64,000 nucleotides of DNA from Bradyrhizobium sp. 195 (GTDB lineage: Bacteria > Pseudomonadota > Alphaproteobacteria > Rhizobiales > Xanthobacteraceae), in assembly GCF_023101665.1 (NCBI RefSeq), contig NZ_CP082161.1, forward strand, positions 1,984,001 to 2,048,000, given 5' to 3'. Both the position numbers and the translations under genes were made by a program. The notes beneath the pieces are model-generated. The model had not been told where the DNA came from, ran no database searches, and saw nothing but the letters and a program-made list of their open reading frames with translations. This document shows, piece after piece, positions 35,025 to 44,330 of the stretch. Numbering within the stretch: position 1 is the stretch's first letter; every line of letters begins with the position of its first letter.

Positions 35025-35249
35025 ATGCATCGTCTTGGCCTGGTTAGTTTGTCCGCCCTTGTCCTGTCGTGCGCCGCCGGGACCTCCCCGGCCCATGCGG
35101 GGCGCTATTGCCTTCAGGGGGATCAATGGGGCTATCCGGGAAATTGCAGCTTCGATACCTATGAGCAGTGCCGGGGCACGGCGTCTGGCACGCGTGCCTC
35201 CTGCGGCATCAATCCGAAATACGCGCACCGAAAAAAGGTCTCGCATTGA
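35025..35249 (+). CDS. DUF3551 small secreted protein
   Basis: The 74-residue protein has a signal peptide (about 1-25, ending SPAHA) and a short mature part with the DUF3551 signature: RYCLQGDQWGYPGNCSFDTY, QCRGTASGTRASCGINPKY. Four conserved cysteines probably form two disulfides in the periplasm. DUF3551 proteins are numerous in Bradyrhizobium and have no known function. GGAGA precedes the ATG. A consensus FixK-type box upstream suggests low-oxygen induction. It converges with the EamA copy 2 gene (4-base gap). Confidence 0.85.
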   Translation: MHRLGLVSLSALVLSCAAGTSPAHAGRYCLQGDQWGYPGNCSFDTYEQCRGTASGTRASCGINPKYAHRKKVSH

Positions 35250-35253
35250 GGCG

Positions 35254-36186
35254 TCAGTTCGCCTGCTTCCTCGACGCCACGAACACGCCTGATAGCACCA
35301 ACGCAAATCCGATGAAGTGGAACGCCTGCGGGTGCTCGCCCAGGAAGGCCATTGCCATGATCGAGCCGAACACCGGCACGACGTGGAAGAACGGCGCGGC
35401 GCGGTTGGCGCCGATCAGGCGCACGCCGCGATTGAAGCAGAGATAGGCGAGCGTCGATGGGAACACCGCGACGTAGAACAGCGTCAGCAGGTTCGGCCCG
35501 TCGAGCTTCATCACGGGGCGAGCGGACAATTCCCAGATCTCGAGCGGAATCAGGCAGGCGGCGCCGACCCCGAAGGTGAAGGCGAGGAACGACAGGCCGT
35601 GCATCGGCGGCCGCTTCAAGGTCAGCACCGAATACAGCGCGAAGATGACGAGCGCGACGATGAAGATGAGGTCGCCCTTGTTGAACTCGATGTTCGACAG
35701 CGTGGTGAAATCGCCGTGCAGCAGGATCGTGAGCACGCCGCACATCGACAGCAGCACGCCGAACGCCTGCGCCGCGGTGAGGCGGATGCCGAGGATGGCC
35801 AGCGACCACAGCGCCACGACCAGCGGAGCGGCCGACTGCAGCAGCAGCGTGTTGAGGGCCTGGGTATGCTCCAGCGCCCAATATTGCAGCGTGTTGAAGG
35901 CGCCGATGCCGGTGATCGAGAGTGTGACCATCAGGCCGAGCTTGCCGCGGATCGCGGGCCAGTCCTGGGCAAGATGCTTCCAGGCGAACGGCAGCACCAG
36001 CAGGAAGGCGAAGAACCAGCGCAGGAAGGAGAGGGTGACCGGCGGGATATGGCCGGCGGCGAGCCGCCCGACGATGGCGTTGCCGGCCCAGCACAGCGCG
36101 GTGATGCTGAGCAGCAGATAAGGCTGGTTGGCGATCCAGCTGTGACCGGATGTTTCCGCGCTCGTGGTCTGACCGGTGGCGGACAT
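35254..36186 (-). CDS. EamA/DMT family transporter (copy 2)
   Basis: The 310-residue paralogue of the transporter at 33503-34432, again ten helices in two EamA repeats. Conserved blocks shared by both include NQPYLLLS, FAGHIPP-like loops, LLQSAAPLVVALWSL, FPSTLAYLCFNRGV and GANRAAPFFHVVPVFGS. It probably exports a small metabolite. It converges with the DUF3551 gene and is read away from purA. Confidence 0.9.
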   Translation of the reverse strand: MSATGQTTSAETSGHSWIANQPYLLLSITALCWAGNAIVGRLAAGHIPPVTLSFLRWFFAFLLVLPFAWKHLAQDWPAIRGKLGLMVTLSITGIGAFNTLQYWALEHTQALNTLLLQSAAPLVVALWSLAILGIRLTAAQAFGVLLSMCGVLTILLHGDFTTLSNIEFNKGDLIFIVALVIFALYSVLTLKRPPMHGLSFLAFTFGVGAACLIPLEIWELSARPVMKLDGPNLLTLFYVAVFPSTLAYLCFNRGVRLIGANRAAPFFHVVPVFGSIMAMAFLGEHPQAFHFIGFALVLSGVFVASRKQAN

Positions 36187-37900
<1,714 letters not shown>

Positions 37901-37937
37901 CGATATCTTACCGGGACGCGCGTATAGTTGAGTTGAA

Positions 37938-39536
37938 ATGGCTGATTACTATCCGCTGATCGCCCGCGCTATTGCCGCCCTGGACCCGAACGCTCCCGGC
38001 GAAAGCCGTCGCGCGCTCTATGAGCGGGCGCGCACGGCCTTGATCGCGCAGCTGCGCAGCGTGCAGCCGCCGCTTTCCGAATCCGAGATCACCCGCGAAA
38101 GGTTGTCGCTGGAGGAGGCCGTTCGCAAGGTCGAATCGGAGGCTGCCCAGCGTGCCCGCGAGACTTCGCGCCCCGGTGGCGGCGGGCGCAGCGGCGGCAG
38201 CGGCGATGCCTTTCGCCGCGCCAGCACGCGAGCCGCTGAAGGCAACGCGGCTGCGGCCTCGCCGCGTACCCGTCCGGCTCCGCCACCGCCGCGGGCCGAC
38301 CGTCCGTCCTTCAACGTCGATGACCAGGGCGAGGCGCAGCGTCCGCCGCGCGCGCCCCGTTTCGACGCCCCGCGCCAACCGGGACCGTCTGCCCCGCCAC
38401 CGATGCCGGAGCCGCCGCCGGCCGGCCGCGATCGTGCCGGTGCGCGCCGTCCGCCTGATGTCGGACCGCCGCCGCCGCTGCCGCCGGCACCGGGCGTGCG
38501 CGGCTTCCGCGACATCACGGCCGATGCCAATGATCTCGGCGGCGCTGCCGCACAGGCCAGCCGTTCCGCGCGTCGTACCTACGCCAACGTGCCTTCGCCC
38601 ACGCCGGAATTCGACCGGCTCGAACCGAGCCTGGAAAACCGCGCCGGCGAGTCCGAGGCGCCCTACTCCTACGACGAGTCGATCGAGGAGGCGGAGCGCT
38701 ACACGGCGCAGCCGCCTTCGCCGCGTCCGCGCATCGCGCCCGAGCGCGCCGCCAAGAAGCGCGTCCGCACCGGCTCCGCCTTCCCCTTCAAGAGCGCGAT
38801 TGCCGTCGGCATCGTGCTCATCCTGGTCGGCGCGGGCATCCTCTGGGGCAAGCAGCTGGTCCAGATCGTCAACGGCTTTCTCAAGCCGTCCGCGACGCAA
38901 GTGGCGGACACGCCGACCCCGGCTCAGCCGCAGAGCAAGCCGAAGATCCCCGATCGCGTCGGGCAGCCTTCGGCCAGCGACCAGCCGGTCGCGCCGGTGG
39001 CGCAGAAGGTCGTACTCTATGACGAGGATCCGTCCGATCCGAAGGGCAAGCAATATGTCGGCTCGGTGGTGTGGCGGCTGGAGCCGATCAAGGCGTCGGG
39101 CGCCCAGAAGGCCGACGTCGCCGTGCGCGCCGACATCGAGATCCCCGACCGCAAGTTCAAGATGACGATGTCGTTCCGCCGCAACACCGATTCCTCGCTG
39201 CCGGCGAGCCACACCGCGGAGCTGACCTTCATCCTGCCGCCGGACTTTCCGGGCGGCAGCGTCTCGAACGTGCCGGGCATCCTGATGAAGTCGAACGAGC
39301 AGGCGCGTGGTACGCCGCTCGCAGGGCTCGCGGTCAAGGTCACCGACGGCTTCTTCCTGGTCGGCCTGTCCAATGTCGACGCCGACCGCTCCCGCAACGT
39401 CCAGCTCCTGAAGGAGCGCTCGTGGTTCGACGTGCCGCTGGTCTATGCCAACCAGCGCCGCGCCATCATCGCCATCGAGAAGGGCGCCCCCGGCGAGCGC
39501 GCCTTCAACGACGCCTTCGCGCAGTGGGGCGATTAG
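37938..39536 (+). CDS. Proline-rich single-pass membrane protein, unknown
   Basis: A 532-residue protein whose function I do not recognise. Residues 1-75 are a predicted helical cytoplasmic region (ALDPNAPGESRRALYERART), then a long low-complexity Gly/Arg/Pro-rich stretch (about 78-200), an acidic segment, a membrane helix near 287-310 (SAIAVGIVLILVGAGILWGK) and a C-terminal extracytoplasmic domain (about 350-532) with KVVLYDEDPSDPKGKQYVGS and MTMSFRRNTDSSLPASHTAE. It may be cotranscribed with purA. The N-terminal helical part resembles regions seen in uncharacterised bradyrhizobial proteins. Confidence 0.85.
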   Translation: MADYYPLIARAIAALDPNAPGESRRALYERARTALIAQLRSVQPPLSESEITRERLSLEEAVRKVESEAAQRARETSRPGGGGRSGGSGDAFRRASTRAAEGNAAAASPRTRPAPPPPRADRPSFNVDDQGEAQRPPRAPRFDAPRQPGPSAPPPMPEPPPAGRDRAGARRPPDVGPPPPLPPAPGVRGFRDITADANDLGGAAAQASRSARRTYANVPSPTPEFDRLEPSLENRAGESEAPYSYDESIEEAERYTAQPPSPRPRIAPERAAKKRVRTGSAFPFKSAIAVGIVLILVGAGILWGKQLVQIVNGFLKPSATQVADTPTPAQPQSKPKIPDRVGQPSASDQPVAPVAQKVVLYDEDPSDPKGKQYVGSVVWRLEPIKASGAQKADVAVRADIEIPDRKFKMTMSFRRNTDSSLPASHTAELTFILPPDFPGGSVSNVPGILMKSNEQARGTPLAGLAVKVTDGFFLVGLSNVDADRSRNVQLLKERSWFDVPLVYANQRRAIIAIEKGAPGERAFNDAFAQWGD

Positions 39537-39555
39537 GTCGAGCCAAACCCTCCTC

Positions 39556-39658
39556 CGTCATTCCGGGGCGCGCGTAGCGCGAACCCGGAATCCATCGTGC
39601 AGCGGGTGACGTCGAGAAATGGATTCCGGGCTCGTGCTTCGCACGCCCCGGAATGACG
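39556..39658. repeat. Palindromic repeat (CGTCATTCCGGGG family)
   Basis: Arms CGTCATTCCGGGGCG and CGCCCCGGAATGACG enclose a second inverted pair (GAACCCGGAATCCAT / ATGGATTCCGGGCTC), about 103 bases in all. It lies between convergent genes and belongs to the same family as 32214-32291. Confidence 0.85.
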
Positions 39659-39669
39659 TCCGAGTGGAC

Positions 39670-39957
39670 TTACTGCGCCGCCGCTTCCCGCTTGCGCGAG
39701 GCGACCGCCTCGCGGTCCATCACGGCGCGGCAGCCGGGGCTGACCTGCGCCTTGTTCCGCACCATGCAGGCTCTGACCCGCGGGATATCGGGGATTTCAC
39801 TTGAGCACAGCCGCATCGCATCGCCCGTGCACATCTGCTGCGCTTCGGACGAGAAGGCGAGGCCAGGTGAGGTCTGGAATGCGATGGCGGTGGTTGCGAC
39901 GGCCAACAGCGAAGCGGTGGTCTTAAACAGCGAAGCGATGGTCTGAGTGCGTGTCAT
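39670..39957 (-). CDS. Small secreted Cys-rich protein (paralogue A)
   Basis: The 95-residue protein has a signal peptide (about 1-35, ending GLAFS). The mature part carries four cysteines in the pattern C-x3-DAxRxC-...-RACMVRNKAQVSPGC. The protein at 40483-40725 shares this spacing (CSRDASRFC, QSCLQANRAKLSRSC). This matches the short cysteine-rich repeat found in bradyrhizobial periplasmic proteins; the function is unknown. The two paralogues flank a small hypothetical gene on the same strand. Confidence 0.75.
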   Translation of the reverse strand: MTRTQTIASLFKTTASLLAVATTAIAFQTSPGLAFSSEAQQMCTGDAMRLCSSEIPDIPRVRACMVRNKAQVSPGCRAVMDREAVASRKREAAAQ

Positions 39958-40214
39958 GCAGAGGGATCCCCGATTTACCTAGGCTTGAGCCACTTGGTTT
40001 TGGGGCGCCGCACGCGACTTGATCTGCCGCATGTCACAGCCTTCACGCCGGGAACTTCGGTCCCGGATGTGGTCGCTCGATTTCTTGATGTTCGAATCGA
40101 AAAGTGCTGCGCCGCCCAAGCGAAGTATGCGCCATTGCCGTGCGGCTGCAATGGTCCACATGAAGGAATTTGCAGTTGTTGCGTGAACGTCACGCACAAA
40201 GCGTGCGCGCGAGA

Positions 40215-40445
40215 TCAGATCAACCGATCGAAGGATGTGCTCGCTGCTTCCGCATCGCTCGCGCCGAGCGCGGCGGCGTGTTCCTCGACGGCGGTGACGC
40301 CCTTGGCGGTGAGCTCGAACAGGTCGCCGTCCTTCATCACGTAACCGTCCGCGATCAGTTGCCCGATCTTGCCCTGCCGGTCGTCGGCGAAGGCAACGGA
40401 TTGGCTGATGTCCCGCAGGATCGAGAGCTGTTCGTCGCGCAACAT
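40215..40445 (-). CDS. Small hypothetical protein, possible winged-helix
   Basis: A 76-residue protein from the ATG at 40445 (MLRDEQLSILRDISQSVAFA). The pattern of a helix, then GQLIADGYVMKDGDLFELTA and KGVTAVEEH resembles a short winged-helix-like fold, but I do not recognise a family. GAGG lies close upstream. It lies 37 bases after the Cys-rich paralogue B gene in the same direction. The 257-base stretch 39958-40214 downstream contains no supported gene. Confidence 0.6.
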   Translation of the reverse strand: MLRDEQLSILRDISQSVAFADDRQGKIGQLIADGYVMKDGDLFELTAKGVTAVEEHAAALGASDAEAASTSFDRLI

Positions 40446-40482
40446 GGCCTCACTCTCCGTTCGCTGGGGGATGGTTGTGGCC

Positions 40483-40725
40483 TCACATGCCGTGGCTCTG
40501 AAAGACCTTGCTGCAGGAGCGCGACAGCTTGGCCCGGTTGGCCTGCAGGCAGCTCTGCACCGCGCCGTCATTGCCGAGATCCTTGCGACAGAAGCGCGAT
40601 GCGTCCCGCGAGCAGGCCTGCTGCTCCTGCGGGGAGCCCATATGGCCCTGCGCAACAGCGGGCGCGTTCGACAGGCCGGTCAGGGCCGCCAGCGTGATTG
40701 TCGCCAGAAGAAATTTGCGGACCAT
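40483..40725 (-). CDS. Small secreted Cys-rich protein (paralogue B)
   Basis: An 80-residue protein from the ATG at 40725 (GGAG about seven bases upstream). A signal peptide (about 1-25, MVRKFLLATITLAALTGLS...) is followed by four cysteines in CSRDASRFCRKDLGNDGAVQ and SCLQANRAKLSRSCSKVF. The spacing matches that of the protein at 39670-39957, marking them as paralogues of a Cys-rich repeat family. Two disulfides in the periplasm are likely. Function unknown. Confidence 0.75.
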   Translation of the reverse strand: MVRKFLLATITLAALTGLSNAPAVAQGHMGSPQEQQACSRDASRFCRKDLGNDGAVQSCLQANRAKLSRSCSKVFQSHGM

Positions 40726-40873
40726 CGGCGGCTCCAATCCAATATGACAGGGACAATTCAGGTCCTGTCTGAACTCGTCGCCTTGTCACTTGTTCCCCCA
40801 AAGGCAGAGTCCGCCCCGCTATTCAAGGTTCCCGAGGCGCTGCTATAACACTGGAGAAGGGTGAGGGTGTTTG

Positions 40874-41299
40874 ATGAAACGCTATCTGGTGTATGCGCTG
40901 GTTGGCCCGTTCCTCGGCGGGTTCCTGCTGCTGCTGACGACGACCTATCAGTCCGGCTATTGGGCCCAGACCAGTCTCGGCGAGGTCGGCAAGCTATTCG
41001 CAGTGTTCTTCAAGACCCTGCAATACAGCTATCTGTTCGGCGTCCTGCCCTCGCTGATGATCGGCGCGGTCGACGACATCCTGCTCCATATCAGGCGGAT
41101 CGGCCCGGGCTTGCGGATGCTGCTGGTCGGCCTGTTCGCCTTCGTGCTGGCCTCGCTCACCTATAGCTCCCGCGGGCCGGATTCGGGTGCGGTGCAGTTC
41201 ATTCTGTACGGCCTCGTCGGGTTCGTGCCGGCGGCGATTTCGTCCTGGCTCGTGCATAGATATGTCAAGGAGCCGCAAGCAGTGGCGGCGCCGACCTGA
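40874..41299 (+). CDS. Four-helix membrane protein, DUF5413-like
   Basis: A 141-residue integral membrane protein from the ATG at 40874 (MKRYLVYALVGPFLGGFLLL). Four hydrophobic helices are visible, near residues 5-25, 40-62, 80-100 and 112-132, and a short polar C-terminus follows. It resembles the alphaproteobacterial DUF5413 family, whose function is unknown. The membrane topology is clear; the family assignment is from memory of the N-terminal motif. It diverges from the Cys-rich paralogue B gene. Confidence 0.7.
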   Translation: MKRYLVYALVGPFLGGFLLLLTTTYQSGYWAQTSLGEVGKLFAVFFKTLQYSYLFGVLPSLMIGAVDDILLHIRRIGPGLRMLLVGLFAFVLASLTYSSRGPDSGAVQFILYGLVGFVPAAISSWLVHRYVKEPQAVAAPT

Positions 41300-41365
41300 G
41301 CGCGCGACTTTAGAGCGCGGCACAGCAACCTCCGCCGCGGCGGCGCGTTCTTGAAGGCCATGACC

Positions 41366-41899
41366 ATGTCCGACGACGATATCCTTGCGCCGCGCCGATC
41401 CCGTTCCGGCAGCGGCTCGCGTGCGAGCTCAGGCAAGACAGCGCACGGGCCGATCATCGATCAGGAGGGCCATGAGATCCGCCCCGAAACGCTGGAGCAG
41501 GGATTTCGCGAGTTTCGGTTCGATTTCGGGCAAGGCAATCCGTTCGGCAATCTGACGCGCGAGCAGCGGATCGCGCGGCTCGAGGCGATCGCAAAGCTGC
41601 TCGACGTCGCCTTCATCCTGCCCGGCACCAACATCCGCTACGGCATCGATGGGCTGATCGGCCTGATTCCTGTCGTCGGTGACATCATCACGACGGCGAT
41701 CTCGCTGTGGCTGGTGCGCGAAGCCCGCGCGCTGGGCGCGCCCTGGTACATCACCGCGCGCATGCTGGGCAATGTCGCGCTCGACGGCGTGGTCGGCATC
41801 GTCCCGTTCGCCGGCGACGCTTTCGACGTCATGTTCCGCGCCAACATGCGCAACGTGCGTCTGCTCCGCCGCTGGCTGGAGAAGCAGCCGCGGATCTGA
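41366..41899 (+). CDS. DUF4112 domain membrane protein
   Basis: The protein has 177 residues from the ATG at 41366 (GAAGG eight bases upstream). A polar, basic N-terminal 60 residues leads to a DUF4112 domain: RLEAIAKLLDVAFILPGTNI, RYGIDGLIGLIPVVGDIITT, GNVALDGVVGIVPFAGDAFD and FRANMRNVRLLRRWL, with two hydrophobic hairpins. The function is unknown. It follows the four-helix protein gene by 66 bases and may share its transcript. Confidence 0.85.
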   Translation: MSDDDILAPRRSRSGSGSRASSGKTAHGPIIDQEGHEIRPETLEQGFREFRFDFGQGNPFGNLTREQRIARLEAIAKLLDVAFILPGTNIRYGIDGLIGLIPVVGDIITTAISLWLVREARALGAPWYITARMLGNVALDGVVGIVPFAGDAFDVMFRANMRNVRLLRRWLEKQPRI

Positions 41900-41942
41900 A
41901 AATTCAGGATTTTGATACTCGATCAAGCGTCAGGCTCGATGC

Positions 41943-41966
41943 ACCTCTCCCGCTTGCGGGAGAGGT
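41943..41966. terminator. Hairpin after DUF4112 gene
   Basis: Perfect palindrome with arms ACCTCTCCCGC and GCGGGAGAGGT around TT. It forms an outer inverted pair with the hairpin at 42038-42060, and both belong to a dispersed CTCTCCCGC repeat. Confidence 0.65.
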
Positions 41967-42037
41967 CGGTGCGGAGCGCCGGGTGAGGGCTCTCACCTCT
42001 TGGGGATCCTCGATTGCGGAGACACCCTCACCCCAGC

Positions 42038-42060
42038 CCTCTCCCGCAAGCGGGAGAGGG
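42038..42060. terminator. Hairpin downstream of minus-strand 96-residue gene
   Basis: Perfect palindrome with arms CCCTCTCCCGC and GCGGGAGAGGG around one base. It is the opposite-orientation copy of the hairpin at 41943-41966, with CACCCTCACCCC and GGGTGAGGG also paired between the two. Confidence 0.6.
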
Positions 42061-42136
42061 AGAACAAAAACGCGGAAAGCGCGACGACCTTTCGGCCATC
42101 GCGCTTTCTGCGCACATCGTAAGGATTAGCGAAAAC

Positions 42137-42427
42137 TTACGCCGCGTCGGCGTCGGCGTTGGTCTCCACCGGCTTGGGACGCCGGGGCAGCGGGAAGGCT
42201 TCGCTCTCATAGAGCGTGCGGATGCCGTTCTGGTCGAAACGCGCTTCCTCGACCTGCAGATAAGCGCCGTTCAGCGAATCCGTCGGCAATTGCTCCATCG
42301 CGAACTGCACCGCTTCGGCCGCGGTGCCGAACCGGCGATAGGTGAAGCCCGCACGCTTCTTCTTGCGGATCGCGGCGGGGAAGAGTTCGGCGGAGGTGTT
42401 GAAGTTGAACGGACGCAGTGGACGCAT
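42137..42427 (-). CDS. Conserved hypothetical protein
   Basis: A 96-residue soluble protein from the ATG at 42427 ([20 protein letters not shown]). The central part ([40 protein letters not shown]) looks like a small alpha-beta domain, and the C-terminus is proline- and aspartate-rich. I do not recognise its function, though the sequence composition and frame are clearly coding. It is alone between the DUF4112 gene and a small membrane protein gene. Confidence 0.75.
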   Translation of the reverse strand: MRPLRPFNFNTSAELFPAAIRKKKRAGFTYRRFGTAAEAVQFAMEQLPTDSLNGAYLQVEEARFDQNGIRTLYESEAFPLPRRPKPVETNADADAA

Positions 42428-42641
42428 GGTCAAAGACCTCGTGATCTTCTCTGGGGCTTTAAGCGCGTGGGGTTTGGGAGGGCAGGGGCCACAATTGAAC
42501 GGGCCGGCCGCACATGCCATTTTCGCTCTCTAATATAAGCCGTTTTGACAAAAATGCGACCCCTGCGATGGGAGATGATGAATCCGCGCATGGCAGCCCC
42601 GCGGCCGCGATAAGGCTAGTAATTTCAATATGTTAAATGGT

Positions 42642-42806
42642 TTACAATTTGCCAAGAAGCACCAGGACGACCAGCACCGCTAGCACGACACTGCCGATGC
42701 CCATGCCGGAATGGCCTAGGCCATAGCCATAACCGCCCACGCGGCCGGACAGGCCTCCGAGCAGATAAATGATCACCAGGATGATCAGGATGGTCCCAAG
42801 TGACAT
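42642..42806 (-). CDS. DUF3309 small membrane protein
   Basis: A 54-residue protein from the ATG at 42806 with GGAGGA about five bases upstream. It has two hydrophobic helices (MSLGTILIILVIIYLLGGLS and VVLAVLVVLVLLGKL) joined by a glycine-rich loop (GRVGGYGYGLGHSG). This matches the DUF3309 family of tiny membrane proteins, which have no assigned function. It is downstream of msrB on the same strand, 109 bases away. Confidence 0.8.
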   Translation of the reverse strand: MSLGTILIILVIIYLLGGLSGRVGGYGYGLGHSGMGIGSVVLAVLVVLVLLGKL

Positions 42807-42914
42807 GGCTTCCTCCCTGGCGGCCGCCAAAATGCGATGATCGGCCGCACCGCCAGGGAAGAAAAGCACATACCGAGGTCGGGTTCCACGAAGGAACCCC
42901 ACCCCGCACGCCGA

Positions 42915-43334
42915 TTATTTCGGCTCCAGCTTCAGCGCCGCCGAGTTGATGCAATAGCGCAGGCCGGTCGGCCCGGGGCCGTCGGGAAAGACGTGGCCGA
43001 GATGACCGCTGCATTTGGAGCAGAGCACCTCGGTGCGGATCATGCCGTGGCTGACGTCCCGCTCCTCGTCGATATGGCTCTCGACGGCGGGCTGGGTGAA
43101 GCTCGGCCAGCCGCAGCCGGAATCGAACTTGGCGTCGGAAGAGAACAGCTGATTGCCGCAGCCGGCGCAGACATAGGTGCCGGCTCGCTCGTCGTGCTCA
43201 TATTCGCCCGAGAAGGGACGCTCGGTCGCCTTCTCGCGCAGCACCGCGTACTGCATCGGCGACAATTCGCGCCGCCACTGCTCTTCGCTCTTGATGACCT
43301 TGTGGTCCGTGGTTTTCGTTTTGGTGTCGGGCAT
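42915..43334 (-). CDS. msrB: Peptide-methionine (R)-S-oxide reductase MsrB
   Basis: The 139-residue enzyme reduces methionine-R-sulfoxide. The catalytic C128 is in [10 protein letters not shown] and the resolving C74 in SGCGWPSF. The zinc site is C56/C59 (CAGC) and C105/C108 (CSKC). It lacks a signal peptide, so it should be cytoplasmic, in contrast to the exported MsrA encoded just upstream (30-base gap). The two genes form an operon for repair of both sulfoxide stereoisomers, but apparently in different compartments. Confidence 0.96.
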   Translation of the reverse strand: MPDTKTKTTDHKVIKSEEQWRRELSPMQYAVLREKATERPFSGEYEHDERAGTYVCAGCGNQLFSSDAKFDSGCGWPSFTQPAVESHIDEERDVSHGMIRTEVLCSKCSGHLGHVFPDGPGPTGLRYCINSAALKLEPK

Positions 43335-43364
43335 GGGTCTCCCGTTCTGAAGATGATCTGGCGA

Positions 43365-44069
43365 TCAGTTGGTGGCCTTGCTGGCACTCACCAGCGTCGG
43401 CTTTTCAATGTAGTTATCCGCGAACAGTTTTTTCAGGTTCTCAACCTTCGGCAGGTCGTTATAGGCGATGTAAGGCTGGTTCGGGTGCAGCGTCAGATAG
43501 TCCTGGTGGTAGGCCTCCGCCGGGTAGAACGCCTCCAGTGCGCCGACCTTGGTAACGATCGGCTTGTTGAAGACCTTGGCGCTGTTGAGCTGGACGATAT
43601 AGGCCTCCGCCACCTTCTTCTGCTCGTCGGAGGTGGTGAAGAGGGCCGAGCGATATTGCGTGCCGACGTCGGGGCCCTGGCGGTTGAGCTGGGTCGGGTC
43701 GTGCGCCACCGAGAAGTAGATCTGGAGGATCTTGCCGTAGGAGATCTTCTTCGGATCGTACTTGATCTCGACGGCCTCGGCGTGGCCGGTCCGGCCGCTC
43801 GAGACCGTCTGGTAGTCGGCCGTCGCCTTGGTGCCTCCGGCGTAGCCGGAGACCGCGTTGACGACGCCCGCGGTGTGCTGGAAGACGCCTTGCACGCCCC
43901 AGAAGCAGCCGCCGGCGACCACGGCGGTCTGGATCCCGCTCGCTTGTGCCGCGTCCACGGCGGGGGCGGGGATCACGACCGCATCCTCCGCAGCCCGGGA
44001 CGGCGCGGCAAAGGCAAGCGTCAGGGCGGTGGTGGCGGCCAGCAGGGAGGCGAGGGCAGGTCGGCGCAT
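43365..44069 (-). CDS. msrA: Peptide-methionine (S)-S-oxide reductase MsrA, exported
   Basis: The 234-residue protein has a signal peptide (about 1-27, LASLLAATTALTLAFAAPSR). The MsrA core carries catalytic C55 in AGGCFWGVQGVF, followed by VVNAVSGYAGGTKATADYQT, GHAEAVEIKYDPKKISYGKI and FYPAEAYHQDYL. It reduces methionine-S-sulfoxide in exported proteins. It is the first gene of the msrAB pair. The 261-base gap upstream (44070-44330) separates it from the divergent TPR-caspase gene; nothing more is recognised there. Confidence 0.95.
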   Translation of the reverse strand: MRRPALASLLAATTALTLAFAAPSRAAEDAVVIPAPAVDAAQASGIQTAVVAGGCFWGVQGVFQHTAGVVNAVSGYAGGTKATADYQTVSSGRTGHAEAVEIKYDPKKISYGKILQIYFSVAHDPTQLNRQGPDVGTQYRSALFTTSDEQKKVAEAYIVQLNSAKVFNKPIVTKVGALEAFYPAEAYHQDYLTLHPNQPYIAYNDLPKVENLKKLFADNYIEKPTLVSASKATN

Positions 44070-44330
44070 GGCGGATCCTCTTTCGGAAGGTCTGACAGTC
44101 TAGGGCGATCGGGGCCGGACGAACAGTTGTCCGGCCGCCCTTTCGCATCATCCGAGGTACGGACGCAGCCGCCGATTGTTACGGCGGGACGGACACGAGT
44201 CTGTGAAATGAGCCGGGCGGGATAGTCTGGCGACAGCCGCTTGGCGAGACCGGGAACTCCGCGCTAGATGAACCAGTGCGATCGATGATCGACTCAAAAA
44301 GAATTTGGTGGCTGGAGCAGGCCTGACAAC

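Noticed and set aside
41943..42060. CRISPR-like repeat pair CTCTCCCGC
   Set aside because: Only two copies in opposite orientation with unequal flanks; they are palindromic hairpins, not direct repeats with spacers.
42428..42641. TTGACA-like and AT-rich segment near 42530-42560 as a promoter
   Set aside because: Spacing between possible -35 and -10 hexamers is not acceptable on either strand.
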